The notes: a model not told the origin generated them from the sequence alone. 64,000 nucleotides of DNA from Bacteroidota bacterium (GCA_016713925.1 JADJOH010000002.1:558001-622000); one strand, 5' to 3'; positions 36,523 through 46,729 are shown, counted from the first letter of the stretch. Translations and numbers: made by a program.

Positions 36523-38928
36523 CTAGTCCTTTTCAGGTGTATCGGATTTGCGGATTTCGAGGTCGTTGAGTTCGATGTCTTCTTCTTCTTCGTGGGTTTC
36601 GAAGAGTGGTTCAGAGAGGAAGGCCTTGGTAGTGAGACGTCGTTCGAGACTCAGAAGAAAGGTGGGGAGTAATATGATATTGGCAATCATCGATACGACC
36701 AGGGTTACACTTAAAAGTTTACCAAGGGCAGCTGTTCCTCCGAAACTCGAAGCACTAAATATGAAAAAACCAAAGAATAGTATGACAGCAGTATACACCA
36801 TACTCACTCCTGTTTCACGGATAGTAATAGTAACGGCGTTGGATATACTCATTACAGGATTAGACCGCATCTCATGCCGGTATTTGGTAAGGAAATAAAT
36901 AGTCTGATCAGAAGCCATTCCGAAAGCAATGCTGAAGATAAGAATGGTAGAGGGTTTTAAAGAGATACTAAAAAATCCCATGAGCCCTGCAGTTATAATA
37001 AGAGGAATAAGACTGGGTAAAATGGAGATCAAAATCATTCTCACCGACATGAATAATGTTATCATGATAATGGAAATCAGCACAATGGCCAGCAAAATAC
37101 TTTCCATCAGATTTTTAAACATATAATTATTCCCTTTCAGAAAAATGAGGCTATTCCCTGTAATGGTAGTCTCATACTTTTCAGGAGGAAAAATAGAATC
37201 TACACGGGGACCTAACTCTTTCATCAGTGTTTCCATCTTCAAAGAGCCAATGTCCGCCATCTGGACACTAACACGTGTGAACTGTCGGGTACTGTCAATG
37301 AAACTTTTAAACATCTGACCTTTGCCTTTCATATCTCCGACAAAAGAGGACATCTCTGCTAACTGCAAGGCCCCGGGCAACACATAAAAGCGGGGGTCAT
37401 TATCGTTATACGCCTGATAACTGAATTTAATACCATCTACCACCGACAAAGGCTTTGACATTATCGGATACTGGACCAACATTTTCTGCAGCCTGTTAAT
37501 TTTCTGCAGCGTCACCTGATCCAAAGCACCTCCTTCTTCTCTGGTATTAATAGAAAATTCGAGCGGTAAAACGCCCTTGAAATTGCTCTCAAAAAATTTC
37601 ATATCCACATACACCGGATCTTTCTTTGGCAGATCATCTACAACAAATCCGTTGGTTGAAATTTTAGTGATACCGATTACGCTAATCAAAACAATAACAG
37701 CAACTACTGAATAAATTGTTTTGGGATGATGATACACCCATTTCTCTACCTTATCCAGCATCTTGTTTAATCGTGGAGCATTCAAGTGTTTCAGGTGCTT
37801 CACATTGGGAGGCGCCAGATAACTAAAAACGATGGGAATAAGGAACAAAGAAATTAACCACGTGGCCATAACGTTGATAGCTGCTACCAAACCAAACTCC
37901 ATCAAAATGCTGCTATGTGTAAAATAAAAAACGAAGAAGCCAATAGCTGTCGTGAGATTGGCCAGGAAGGTAGTGAAGCCAATTCGCTGCACCATTCGCG
38001 CTAAGGCTTTCGCCTGACTAAAATGCCGGCTGTATTCAACCTGATACTTATTCAATAATAAAATCGAGTTGGGTATTCCGATAACGATGATGAGCGGAGG
38101 AATCAATCCGCTAAGAATCGTGATTTTATACCCGAGTAACGCAATGGTCCCCACTGACCAGACTACACCCACACCTACCACGATCAAGGAAAAAAATAAT
38201 ACCTGAAAAGTACGGAAGAAGACAAAGAGAACGAGGGCTGTAACTAAAACGGCCAGCACCATGAACATCTTCATCTCTTCTACAATCTTACTGGTGATTT
38301 CAGTGCGGATATAAGGCAATCCACTCAGATGTACGGTGAGTTTATTCTTCTCTCCAAACGCCTCTGCTCTTTCTTTGATTTGTTGAACAACGGCTATCCG
38401 GTTCTTGGTATTCAGCTTAGCTCTATCAAATGTAATCGCCATAAGGGTGGCACCTGTCTCTGAATTCTGAATAAAGTTTTTATAAAAAGGGAGATTGTTT
38501 ATAGCATCACGAATACTATCCACTTCGGATTGGGTGGATGGTATTTTCGAAACAATGGGCACCACATCAAATTTCTGAAGTGAATCATTGCGTTGAACAG
38601 TATAGAGTCGTGAAACGGAAACCACGGCTTCAATTCCATCGAGTGCCTTAATTTCATCACCCAGCGTATACCAATCGCGGAACTTCGACAATTCATAAAA
38701 GTTTTTGTCTTCCACACCGAGTACCATTACACTTCCATCTTCACCAAACTTCTTCTTAAAGGATTCATAGGCTTTAAAGTCAGGATCCGACTCCGGCAAA
38801 ATCCGGGCAAAGTCATACGACAACTGTATTTTGGTTGCCATATAGCCCATAAATACCGTGGTTACCCCGATTATAATCGTGAGCCACAGTCGATTACGTA
38901 AAATAAACCTTGAGAGCCAGGTAAACAT
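36523..38928 (-). CDS. RND/MMPL-family exporter
   Basis: 801 residues. A first helix at about 12-32, a large periplasmic loop, a block of five helices (~residues 218-380), a second loop and a second helix block (~617-760) give the duplicated RND layout with two sterol-sensing-like halves. IVIGIPNSILLLNKYQVEYSR and FGMASDQTIYFLTKYRHEM are the repeated helix-4 motifs of this superfamily. Shorter than tripartite pumps; resembles MmpL/HpnN-like lipid or hopanoid exporters. The C-terminus is acidic (HEEEEDIELNDLEI). It lies alone between repeat tracts. Confidence 0.88.
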   Translation of the reverse strand: MFTWLSRFILRNRLWLTIIIGVTTVFMGYMATKIQLSYDFARILPESDPDFKAYESFKKKFGEDGSVMVLGVEDKNFYELSKFRDWYTLGDEIKALDGIEAVVSVSRLYTVQRNDSLQKFDVVPIVSKIPSTQSEVDSIRDAINNLPFYKNFIQNSETGATLMAITFDRAKLNTKNRIAVVQQIKERAEAFGEKNKLTVHLSGLPYIRTEITSKIVEEMKMFMVLAVLVTALVLFVFFRTFQVLFFSLIVVGVGVVWSVGTIALLGYKITILSGLIPPLIIVIGIPNSILLLNKYQVEYSRHFSQAKALARMVQRIGFTTFLANLTTAIGFFVFYFTHSSILMEFGLVAAINVMATWLISLFLIPIVFSYLAPPNVKHLKHLNAPRLNKMLDKVEKWVYHHPKTIYSVVAVIVLISVIGITKISTNGFVVDDLPKKDPVYVDMKFFESNFKGVLPLEFSINTREEGGALDQVTLQKINRLQKMLVQYPIMSKPLSVVDGIKFSYQAYNDNDPRFYVLPGALQLAEMSSFVGDMKGKGQMFKSFIDSTRQFTRVSVQMADIGSLKMETLMKELGPRVDSIFPPEKYETTITGNSLIFLKGNNYMFKNLMESILLAIVLISIIMITLFMSVRMILISILPSLIPLIITAGLMGFFSISLKPSTILIFSIAFGMASDQTIYFLTKYRHEMRSNPVMSISNAVTITIRETGVSMVYTAVILFFGFFIFSASSFGGTAALGKLLSVTLVVSMIANIILLPTFLLSLERRLTTKAFLSEPLFETHEEEEDIELNDLEIRKSDTPEKD

Positions 38929-38971
38929 TGTGTTGTATAAGTGGTGTAAAAGTAGCTAATTTGGGCTTTGT

Positions 38972-39056
38972 GCTGCCGGCTACCGGCTACCGGCTACCGG
39001 CTGCTGACTACCGGCTGCTGGCTGCTGGCTACTGGCTGCTAGGTACTGGCTGAAAA
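38972..39056. repeat. CTACCGGCTGCTGG-type tandem repeat
   Basis: A mix of GGCTACC, GGCTGCT and GGCTACT heptamers. A complementary-like tract GGAAGCCGGTAGCCGG occurs at 39271-39320 (mostly AGCTGGT/AGCCGGA units). Between them 39057-39270 is AT-rich and holds no recognised gene. Confidence 0.85.
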
Positions 39057-39374
39057 AAACAATTTTTGTGAAATTTACACTTTCGATACTTCTGAAACTT
39101 TAAACCTTGAACTTTAAGGACCTTAAACCTTAAACTTTACCAAAGTCACTTATCGATTGAAATCCTAACATATTCAAATAAAAAATTCTTAATTCCAAAT
39201 AGAAAAAACTGAATAACTTAAAGAAATAAATACAGCCGGTACTATATAGTTCCTGCTCTATAGCAAATAGCTGGAAGCCGGTAGCCGGAAGCTGGTAGCT
39301 GGTAGCTGGTCGCCGGAAGCATTTTTAAGGAACTAACGTTACGGAAGGAAGAAACGTTTTCGTAATTTCACACC

Positions 39375-40397
39375 ATGAACAGGAATTTACGTGATGGATG
39401 GAATTTTTTGAGTAAATCGAGTCCGGGGAGAGTGATCAATGCCATTAAAGTACTGAGCAGCTTTTATTATTCACGCTATACCGGAAAACCTTCACAATGG
39501 GGATTACCTATTTCACTTTCCTTTGAACCCACTACCTCCTGCAATTTACGTTGTCCTGAATGTCCGAGCGGGTTGAGGTCATTTACCCGTCCGACCGGCA
39601 TGCTGGAAGGAGATTTCTTTAAGAAGGTGATTGATGAACTTTCCGATACACTCTGGTACCTGATCTTTTATTTTCAGGGAGAGCCTTATTTGAATCCCAG
39701 GTTTCTGGAGCTGGTAAAATTCGCATCTTCCAAAGGCATCTATACGGCGCCCTCCACCAATGCGCATTATCTAACGGAAGAGGCTGCCCGAAAAACGGTG
39801 GAATCAGGTCTAGACCGTTTGATCATCTCTATAGACGGAACCACGCAGGAAGTCTATGAGCAATACCGGATCGGTGGAAAGCTGGAGAAAGTTATTGAGG
39901 GGACAAAGAACATCGTAAAATGGAAACGCGAATTGAAATCCAAAACACCGCATATCATTTTTCAATTTTTAGTCGTGAAGCCCAATGAACATCAGATTTC
40001 AGAAGTAAAACAGCTTGCGAAGAAATTAGGTGTTGACGAAGTAGGATTAAAGACGGCCCAGGTTTATGATTTCGAAAACGGTAATGACCTAATTCCATCC
40101 ATCGACAAATACTCACGGTATGCACAGCAGAAGGATGGTAAATGGAAAATCAAGAACTTCTTAAGCAACCATTGCTGGAAATTATGGCATAGCTGTGTCA
40201 TTACCTGGGACGGCAGTGTTGTTCCTTGCTGTTTTGACAAAGATGCCTGGTATAAGATGGGCAGTTTGCAAACACAACCTTTCAAAAGTCTCTGGCAAGA
40301 CACCGCCTATCAAAATTTCCGGGCCTCCCTCCTGCGCTCCCGCAGTGAAATTGAGATGTGCAGAAACTGTACAGAAGGGACCAAGGTTTGGGGATAG
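39375..40397 (+). CDS. Radical SAM/SPASM domain protein
   Basis: 340 residues. The TSCNLRCPECPSG motif (C-x3-C-x2-C) at about residue 56-68 binds the SAM-cleaving 4Fe-4S cluster. A C-terminal SPASM region has VITWDGSVVPCCFDKD and IEMCRNCTEG for auxiliary clusters. The family modifies peptides and other substrates, and the plain sequence does not show which. No small precursor-peptide gene lies beside it. Flanked by repeats; the downstream pepP is convergent. Confidence 0.85.
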   Translation: MNRNLRDGWNFLSKSSPGRVINAIKVLSSFYYSRYTGKPSQWGLPISLSFEPTTSCNLRCPECPSGLRSFTRPTGMLEGDFFKKVIDELSDTLWYLIFYFQGEPYLNPRFLELVKFASSKGIYTAPSTNAHYLTEEAARKTVESGLDRLIISIDGTTQEVYEQYRIGGKLEKVIEGTKNIVKWKRELKSKTPHIIFQFLVVKPNEHQISEVKQLAKKLGVDEVGLKTAQVYDFENGNDLIPSIDKYSRYAQQKDGKWKIKNFLSNHCWKLWHSCVITWDGSVVPCCFDKDAWYKMGSLQTQPFKSLWQDTAYQNFRASLLRSRSEIEMCRNCTEGTKVWG

Positions 40398-40400
40398 TTT

Positions 40401-40449
40401 ACAGAGCGAGGAACAGAGCGAGAGCGAGGAACAGAGCGAGAGCGAGGAA
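40401..40449. repeat. 18-bp tandem repeat after the radical SAM gene
   Basis: Nearly three copies of ACAGAGCGAGAGCGAGGA fill the gap between the two convergent stop codons. Confidence 0.85.
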
Positions 40450-40451
40450 TA

Positions 40452-41756
40452 CTACGCGTGATGTTGTGCTTCACGCATGAGTTCTTCAATGTCTTCTATT
40501 TCTAAAGGGATAGCCGACATGAGATCGATGGGTGTCTTGCTGGTAACGAGAATGTCGTTTTCCAAACGGATACCGAGTCCTTCTTCGGGAATATAGATGC
40601 CGGGTTCACAGGTAAAGACCATCCCGGGTTGCATGGGTTGGTACCGATCACCGATATCATGTACATCCAAACCGAGGAAATGAGAAGTTCCATGCATAAA
40701 ATACTTTTTATAGGCCGGTAATTCGGGGTTCTGATTCTTCACATCTTCCTTGCTGATGAGTCCCAACGTAATCAATTCTTCCTCCATACATTTTCCCACC
40801 TCCACATGATATTTCTCTATTGTATTGCCGGGGATAAGCATTTTTGTTGCTGCCTTCATCACACGGAGTACTGCATTGTACACATCACGCTGGCGTTCTG
40901 TAAACTCTCCGCTGACCGGCACACAACGGGTCAGGTCTGCAGCATAGTTGGCATATTCTGCTCCAAAGTCGAGGAGGATCACATCGCCGGCTTTACACTC
41001 CCTGTTATTCTCCGTATAATGTAACACGCAGGCACTTGGACCACTGGCAATAATCGGGGTATAAGCGTGACCGTTAGCACGTTTACGGATAAACTCGTGG
41101 GTGATTTCTGCTTCAATCTCATATTCCATCACGCCGGGTTTCACAAAACGCAAGACACGACGGAACGCTTTTTCCGTGATATCCATAGCGCGTTGCATGA
41201 GTTTGATTTCGATATCGTGTTTGATGGAGCGTAAATGTGCGAGCACGGGTCCTGAACGTTCAAAACGATGAGCCGGATACGCGGCCTTCATTTGCTGGGC
41301 GAACCGTAACTCACGGTAGGGGACATCCGAAACAAAGCGGTCATTCTCATTGATATTCACGAGTACGGTTTCGCAATGATTCATCAGCATAGGAATAATG
41401 CTATTGTAATCTTCCGTCCAATATACACTTTGTATACCTGAAGCGGCACGGGCTTCATCCTTCGTATATTTATGTCCTTCCCAAACCGCAATATGTTCAT
41501 TGGTTTTACGCACAAACAAAATTTCCTTATACTTAGGAAGTGGTGCATCGGGAAAGAGCACAAGAATCGTTTGTTCCTGATCAATGCCGGTAAGATAAAA
41601 GAGATCAGAATTCTGGCGGAAGATAAAGTTCGCATCACCATTGCGCGGCATCTCATCGTTGGCATTGAAAAACGCAATAGATTTCGGCTTCATTTGAGCG
41701 GTGAAGCGTGCGCGGTTGGTGGTAAAGAAGACGGGGTCGATTTGTTGGTATTTCAT
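40452..41756 (-). CDS. pepP: Xaa-Pro aminopeptidase (aminopeptidase P)
   Basis: 434 residues, full length for the family. The N-terminal creatinase-like domain (RNGDANFIFRQNSDLFYLTGI) precedes the pita-bread catalytic domain with metal ligands in LLDFGAEYANYAADLTR (two Asp), HGTSHFLGLDVHD (His), CEPGIYI (Glu) and IRLENDIL (Glu). It removes N-terminal residues before proline using two metal ions. Repeats of the TACGAA class and a structured hairpin begin about 20-50 bases upstream of the start. Confidence 0.94.
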   Translation of the reverse strand: MKYQQIDPVFFTTNRARFTAQMKPKSIAFFNANDEMPRNGDANFIFRQNSDLFYLTGIDQEQTILVLFPDAPLPKYKEILFVRKTNEHIAVWEGHKYTKDEARAASGIQSVYWTEDYNSIIPMLMNHCETVLVNINENDRFVSDVPYRELRFAQQMKAAYPAHRFERSGPVLAHLRSIKHDIEIKLMQRAMDITEKAFRRVLRFVKPGVMEYEIEAEITHEFIRKRANGHAYTPIIASGPSACVLHYTENNRECKAGDVILLDFGAEYANYAADLTRCVPVSGEFTERQRDVYNAVLRVMKAATKMLIPGNTIEKYHVEVGKCMEEELITLGLISKEDVKNQNPELPAYKKYFMHGTSHFLGLDVHDIGDRYQPMQPGMVFTCEPGIYIPEEGLGIRLENDILVTSKTPIDLMSAIPLEIEDIEELMREAQHHA

Positions 41757-41776
41757 ATAATTGGAGGTTACAGGGG

Positions 41777-41945
41777 GTTACGATTATACGAAATTACGAA
41801 TATTCCCGTGAAGCGTGATCAGGAAGCTGAACCTTTTCAGCTTCCTGATCTCTGCTTCACGGGATACGAATATACGAAATACGAATATGCGAATCCGCGA
41901 ATTTTACGAATGCACGAAATTGTACGAATGGTATGGATTTTTTAA
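41777..41945. repeat. TACGAA-type tract with structured hairpin, upstream of pepP
   Basis: TACGAAAT-type units flank a 59-nt hairpin at 41805-41863. The outer stem is CCCGTGAAGC/GCTTCACGGG, the internal loop GT/TCT, the inner stem 15 bp (GATCAGGAAGCTGAA) and the loop CCTT. The rest of the gap to the sdhC promoter (41946-42171) holds no recognised gene. Confidence 0.85.
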
Positions 41946-42171
41946 TGGGTTTGGGAGGAATCAGCGAAAATCATGAATACGCCAAATTATATAAAGTCCC
42001 GGCGAATCGGCGTAAATCGATAAGAATCCGCGAGATCCGCGTTCCAAGATAGATTTAGAGGATAATAGTATATTTTATGAACAGCTGCGGGTTAGGTTGG
42101 GCTGACAATCAAAGATTTAGGGAGGTTCAAATTTAGGAGGTGATTTTAAAAGTTTGTATGGCGGTTCCGAC

Positions 42172-42179
42172 TAAATTTG
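42172..42179 (+). promoter_or_regulatory. -7 box for the sdh operon
   Basis: TAAATTTG, 67 bases before the sdhC start, with a TTTG at 42153-42156 as possible -33 element (spacing 15, shorter than usual). Confidence 0.5.
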
Positions 42180-42246
42180 TATCCTCTTATTCCGTAAACC
42201 GAAATCCACCTCAAACTGTTATATTACCCAGTTATCAATAAGCGTT

Positions 42247-43038
42247 ATGACGAAATTCTTTGAGTTCCTGAACTCATCCGTTGGGCGAAAATGGCTGATG
42301 GCCCTCACCGGTCTCTTCCTGAGCCTATTCCTGATAGTTCATGTATCCGGCAACCTGCAGCTCTTCAAAAATGATGGCGGCATGGCCTTCAATCAGTACT
42401 CGGTCTTTATGACCACCTTTCCTCCTATTAAGATCGTTTCTTATCTCTTGTATGCTACCATTCTACTGCATGCAATTAATGGTTTTTACCTGGTGATTCG
42501 CAATCAAAAAGCGCGTCCCGTGAAATATGCGAGTAAGAAAGACACCCGTTCCACCTCCTGGGCATCCCGCAATATGGGCATTCTCGGGACAGTGTTATTG
42601 ATTTTCATCGTGACGCATATGATCAATTTCTGGTACCAGTATAAATTCGGTGCGATGAATTGGAAGACATATGTGGTGGAAGCCACAACCGGAAAAGTAG
42701 TGAAAGAGGATATGATTCCCGCCGCAGATGCTGCCACACAAAACCTGCAACCGGTAACCATGGATTATATGGGTAACACGATCATCATCTGTAAAGATTT
42801 ATACGCGGTGGTGGCCGAAGCCTTCAAGAATCCTGCTGTAGTTGCCTTCTATGTGATCAGCATGCTGGCACTTTCGTATCACCTCCTCCATGGATTCCAG
42901 AGTGCATTCCAGACGATGGGTATCCGCCGTAAAAAATTTGAAGGAGTGATTAAGGGCATAGGCACCTTCATCTTCGCCATCCTCATCCCTGCCCTCTTTG
43001 CCGCCATGCCCATTTTCTTCCTCTTCGTTCACAAATAA
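42247..43038 (+). CDS. sdhC: Succinate dehydrogenase cytochrome b subunit
   Basis: 263 residues with five predicted membrane helices. The N-terminus SSVGRKWLMALTGLFLSLFLIVHVSGNLQLF is the signature of Bacteroidota/epsilon-type fumarate reductase cytochrome b; His in IVHVSGN, LLHAINGFYL, IVTHMINFWYQY and LLHGFQSAF are haem ligand candidates. It is slightly longer than the usual ~230 residues because of a loop (residues 130-175). It anchors SdhAB and passes electrons to menaquinone. First gene of sdhCAB. Confidence 0.93.
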   Translation: MTKFFEFLNSSVGRKWLMALTGLFLSLFLIVHVSGNLQLFKNDGGMAFNQYSVFMTTFPPIKIVSYLLYATILLHAINGFYLVIRNQKARPVKYASKKDTRSTSWASRNMGILGTVLLIFIVTHMINFWYQYKFGAMNWKTYVVEATTGKVVKEDMIPAADAATQNLQPVTMDYMGNTIIICKDLYAVVAEAFKNPAVVAFYVISMLALSYHLLHGFQSAFQTMGIRRKKFEGVIKGIGTFIFAILIPALFAAMPIFFLFVHK

Positions 43039-43052
43039 GCATCTCCATCGAA

Positions 43053-44966
43053 ATGAATCTCGATTCTAAAATACCTGCAGGTCCACTCGCTGAGAAGTGG
43101 GATCGTCATAAATTCAGTTGCAAGCTCGTTAACCCGTCCAATAAACGTAAATACGATGTGATCATCGTGGGTACGGGTTTGGCCGGAGCTTCAGCCGCCG
43201 CCTCTCTCGCTGAGTTAGGCTATAATGTTAAAACCTTCTGCTTCCAGGATTCGCCCCGTCGAGCGCATAGTATCGCCGCGCAGGGTGGAATCAATGCCGC
43301 AAAGAATTACCGTAACGACGGAGATAGCGTTTATCGTCTGTTTTATGATACCGTGAAAGGTGGTGATTACCGTGCCCGTGAAGCCAATGTACATCGACTC
43401 GCTCAGGTGAGTGTAAATATCATCGATCAATGTGTCGCGCAAGGTGTTCCCTTTGCCCGTGAGTACGGTGGTTTATTGGACAATCGTTCCTTCGGTGGTG
43501 CGCAAGTGTCACGTACTTTTTATGCGAAAGGTCAAACCGGACAGCAGTTGTTGCTGGGTGCTTATTCCGCCTTGAATCGTATGGTGGGTGAAGGAAAAGT
43601 TCAAAGTTATACGCGGCATGAGATGTTGGAGTTGGTGATGGTAGATGGACAAGCCCGCGGCATTATTGCCAGAGATATGGTCACCGGAGAAATCCAACGA
43701 CACAGTGCACATGCTGTTGTTCTGGCAACCGGCGGATACGGAAATGTATTTTATCTTTCTACGTATGCACGCGGTTCTAACAGTACCGCCATCTGGAGAT
43801 CACATAAAAAGGGAGCTTATTTTGGTAATCCCTGCTTTACACAAATTCACCCGACCTGTATTCCGGTTTCCGGCGATCATCAATCGAAGTTGACACTCAT
43901 GTCGGAGTCGTTGCGGAATGACGGACGCATCTGGGTACCGAAACAAAAAGGAGATACACGTAAGCCGGCAGATATTCCTGAAGACGACCGCGACTATTAT
44001 CTCGAGCGCCGTTATCCTTCCTTCGGAAATCTTGTTCCTCGTGATATTGCCTCCAGAGCAGCGAGAGACATGTGCGATAAGGGGTATGGTGTTGGAAAAA
44101 CCGGCCTCGCTGTTTACCTTGATTTCAGCGATGCAATACGCCGTATGGGAGAGAAGACGGTAGAATCCAAATACGGAAACCTCTTTGATATGTATAAGCA
44201 GATCACCGGTGATAATCCGTATCAAACACCGATGATGATTTATCCTGCAGTGCATTATACGATGGGCGGATTATGGGTAGATTATAATCTGATGACTACG
44301 ATTCCCGGATTGTATGCTACCGGAGAAGCGAATTTCAGTGATCACGGCGCTAATCGTTTGGGGGCCTCTGCATTGATGCAAGGTCTGGCAGATGGGTATT
44401 TCGTTTTACCCTATACGATTGGGGATTATCTGGCCGACGTGGAACGCAAACCTATCGCTAACGATTCTCCGGAATTTATGGAAGCAGAGAAAGTGGTTAA
44501 GGAAAGACTCTCGAAACTGCTCTCTATCAAAGGAAATAAAACAGTTCACCAGTTTCATCGCGAATTAGGGCTCATCATGTGGAATCATTGCGGGATGGGC
44601 AGGAATGAGATGGGATTGAAAGAAGGAATAGAAAAAATACGCGGATTGAGAGATGAATTCTGGAAGAACCTGTTGGTACCGGGCAGTGATCTGGAACTCA
44701 ACCAGAACTTAGAGAAAGCGGGCAGGGTAGCCGACTTCCTTGAGCTGGGAGAACTGATGATGGTAGATGCACTTCACCGCAATGAAAGTTGTGGCGGGCA
44801 TTTCCGTGAAGAGTATCAGACACCTGAAAACGAAGCATTACGTGACGATGAAAACTTCGCTTATGTAGCAGCATGGGAGTATAAAGGTGATGGACAGCCG
44901 CACCAGCTTCATAAAGAAAATCTGGTTTTCGAAAATGTTAAACTCACACAACGATCTTATAAATAA
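43053..44966 (+). CDS. sdhA: Succinate dehydrogenase/fumarate reductase flavoprotein
   Basis: 637 residues. FAD-binding VIIVGTGLAGASAAASLAELG (about 35-55), the covalent-flavin His in RRAHSIAAQGGINAAKNY, catalytic HPTCIPVSGDHQ and HYTMGGLWVDYN are all present, as is GEANFSDHGANRLGASALMQGLADG. It oxidises succinate to fumarate or the reverse, with SdhB relaying electrons. Begins 15 bases after sdhC; the three genes form one operon. Confidence 0.97.
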   Translation: MNLDSKIPAGPLAEKWDRHKFSCKLVNPSNKRKYDVIIVGTGLAGASAAASLAELGYNVKTFCFQDSPRRAHSIAAQGGINAAKNYRNDGDSVYRLFYDTVKGGDYRAREANVHRLAQVSVNIIDQCVAQGVPFAREYGGLLDNRSFGGAQVSRTFYAKGQTGQQLLLGAYSALNRMVGEGKVQSYTRHEMLELVMVDGQARGIIARDMVTGEIQRHSAHAVVLATGGYGNVFYLSTYARGSNSTAIWRSHKKGAYFGNPCFTQIHPTCIPVSGDHQSKLTLMSESLRNDGRIWVPKQKGDTRKPADIPEDDRDYYLERRYPSFGNLVPRDIASRAARDMCDKGYGVGKTGLAVYLDFSDAIRRMGEKTVESKYGNLFDMYKQITGDNPYQTPMMIYPAVHYTMGGLWVDYNLMTTIPGLYATGEANFSDHGANRLGASALMQGLADGYFVLPYTIGDYLADVERKPIANDSPEFMEAEKVVKERLSKLLSIKGNKTVHQFHRELGLIMWNHCGMGRNEMGLKEGIEKIRGLRDEFWKNLLVPGSDLELNQNLEKAGRVADFLELGELMMVDALHRNESCGGHFREEYQTPENEALRDDENFAYVAAWEYKGDGQPHQLHKENLVFENVKLTQRSYK

Positions 44967-45025
44967 TTTCAGAGAGAAAACGGCCATTGCACGCATTGCA
45001 GATGACCGCCAATAAAATAATAATC

Positions 45026-45784
45026 ATGAGTGGAAATATGAATCTTACACTGAAAGTCTGGAGACAAAAGAACGTCAAAGAAAGCGGACGATTTGAAACA
45101 TATACAGCAAAAAACATCAGTCCTGACATGTCCTTTCTGGAGATGCTCGATGAAGTGAATGAAGACCTCATCAAAGGTGGCAAGGATCCTATTGCTTTTG
45201 ACCATGACTGCCGGGAAGGCATTTGCGGGATGTGCAGTATGTACATCAACGGACGCGCACATGGTCCGGTAAAAGGGGTTACGGCATGTCAGTTACATAT
45301 GCGCAGTTTTGTAGATGGAGATACCATCACTATCGAGCCCTGGAGAGCAGCAGCTTTTCCCGTGCTTCGTGATTTAGTGGTGGACCGCACATCCTTCGAG
45401 CGCATTCAGCAGGCAGGTGGTTACGTTTCGGTCAACACCGGTTCTGCTCCCGATGCTAACGCTATCCCCGTACCGAAAGACAATGCCGATGAGGCGTTCA
45501 ACTCTGCAGCGTGTATCGGGTGTGGTGCTTGTGTTGCGGCCTGTGTAAACAGTTCGGCGATGTTGTTCCTTTCCGCGAAAGTGTCTCAATATGCCTTATT
45601 ACCTCAAGGCCGTGTGGAGGCCAAGAGACGAGTGGCCAACATGCTCAAGGCCCATGATGATGCCGGTTTCGGGGCATGCACCAATACGGAAGCCTGCGAA
45701 GCGGAATGTCCTAAAGGAATTTCTGTTACTAATATCGGCCGGTTAAACCGTGAGTTTGCCGCTGCTTCTATTAGTGGAGAATAA
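45026..45784 (+). CDS. sdhB: Succinate dehydrogenase iron-sulfur subunit
   Basis: About 252 residues from ATG 45026; ATG 45038 (MNLTLKVWRQ) is an equally likely start, while an earlier in-frame ATG at 44987 lacks support. The 2Fe-2S ligands are in CREGICGMCSMYING...TACQLHM; the 4Fe-4S and 3Fe-4S ligands in CIGCGACVAACVNSS and ACTNTEACEAECPKG. It carries electrons from SdhA to the quinone site. Ends the sdh operon. Confidence 0.95.
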   Translation: MSGNMNLTLKVWRQKNVKESGRFETYTAKNISPDMSFLEMLDEVNEDLIKGGKDPIAFDHDCREGICGMCSMYINGRAHGPVKGVTACQLHMRSFVDGDTITIEPWRAAAFPVLRDLVVDRTSFERIQQAGGYVSVNTGSAPDANAIPVPKDNADEAFNSAACIGCGACVAACVNSSAMLFLSAKVSQYALLPQGRVEAKRRVANMLKAHDDAGFGACTNTEACEAECPKGISVTNIGRLNREFAAASISGE

Positions 45785-46061
45785 ATTCTTGTATTGCTGC
45801 TGGCTACCAGCTGCCGGCTACCGACTCATAGCTTCCTGATGTATTCCTAAAACAGGAAGCCATCGCTTTCAGAGTGAATTTAATCGGCGATTATCGGTTT
45901 AATCCGCCAAATCTGTGTTCCCTATAGGATAATTTACTCCGACAAACCCCATAGAACCGTAGTTTTACAGGTATTTTGTTTAAAGTTTACGGATTATTTA
46001 TCGCTTTTTGTCCAATACCCGCTTAACTTAGCCGTATTGAAATTGTTGATTAAGTAAGCCA

Positions 46062-46607
46062 ATGAAAAACAAATTTCTGGTATGGAGTATCCTGTTCTGT
46101 TTCCTTTCCGGGGGAGAAGCTGTCGCCCAATTGTTTTGCTCCCCTTGTAAGGATCCCAATAAGCAGGAAAATATTTTCTTTACCTGTAATCAGGATTATA
46201 ATCCGGTTTGTGGTTGTGATGGAAAAACGTATCGCAATGATTGCTTTGCGTTGAATAAATATGCGTTTTTTCCGTGTGGGTACTTTAATGGCATATGCGG
46301 TAATTTTGATGTTGATCTAAATCCCACTTTCATGGAATTGGGTGATGTATCTTTAAAAATTCAGGTATACAACCGATCTGCCGGATATATCAATATCAAC
46401 GTTATTAATGCTTATGGAAGAATACAATTTCAAGGCAATTTCCCTTTAGCAAAAAATGCTGCAGCTGATGGCTATTTAGCAGGCCCTCCTAATCCAATAA
46501 CAAGTATTGTAACTTCCGGCTGGAACAAAGGAGTGTACATCATTGAAACAATTTTTGAAGGTGAGCGAAAAATTTTCAAAATCGTAATAGGTGCCTCACC
46601 GTATTAA
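46062..46607 (+). CDS. Secreted Kazal-domain protein
   Basis: 181 residues with a signal peptide (MKNKFLVWSILFCFLSGGEAVAQ). A Kazal-type domain occupies residues ~25-85: six or more Cys with the core NPVCGCDGKTYRNDCFALN. Such domains usually inhibit serine proteases. Residues ~90-181 form a beta-sandwich tail with ININVINAYGRIQFQGNF and GVYIIETIFEGERKIFKIVIG, similar to a T9SS type A sorting domain. A near-consensus TAACTTAG lies at 46024-46031. The 45785-46020 gap holds GGCTACC repeats and no other recognised feature. Confidence 0.8.
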   Translation: MKNKFLVWSILFCFLSGGEAVAQLFCSPCKDPNKQENIFFTCNQDYNPVCGCDGKTYRNDCFALNKYAFFPCGYFNGICGNFDVDLNPTFMELGDVSLKIQVYNRSAGYININVINAYGRIQFQGNFPLAKNAAADGYLAGPPNPITSIVTSGWNKGVYIIETIFEGERKIFKIVIGASPY

Positions 46608-46653
46608 AGTAATGTTTCCATTAGAGCAATTATCTTGAATTAACATTTACAGG

Positions 46654-46701
46654 TTTAAACGCCGCGAACGCAGCGGATTCGCAGCGAACGCCGCGTTTAA
46701 A
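46654..46701. repeat. TTTAAACGC inverted repeat
   Basis: Arms TTTAAACGC (46654-46662) and GCGTTTAAA (46693-46701) enclose GCGAACGCAGCGGATTCGC with internal GCGAACGC direct repeats. It lies between the convergent Kazal and AcpH-like genes. Confidence 0.8.
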
Positions 46702-46729
46702 TCGAAAAGCTAAATATCAGCATATAATT

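Noticed and set aside
35997..36569. Several ORFs of 64-190 codons on both strands
   Set aside because: Translations of the TACGAA repeat (RKCEIRKYES, FRIFVFRT); open frames result from the repeat lacking stops.
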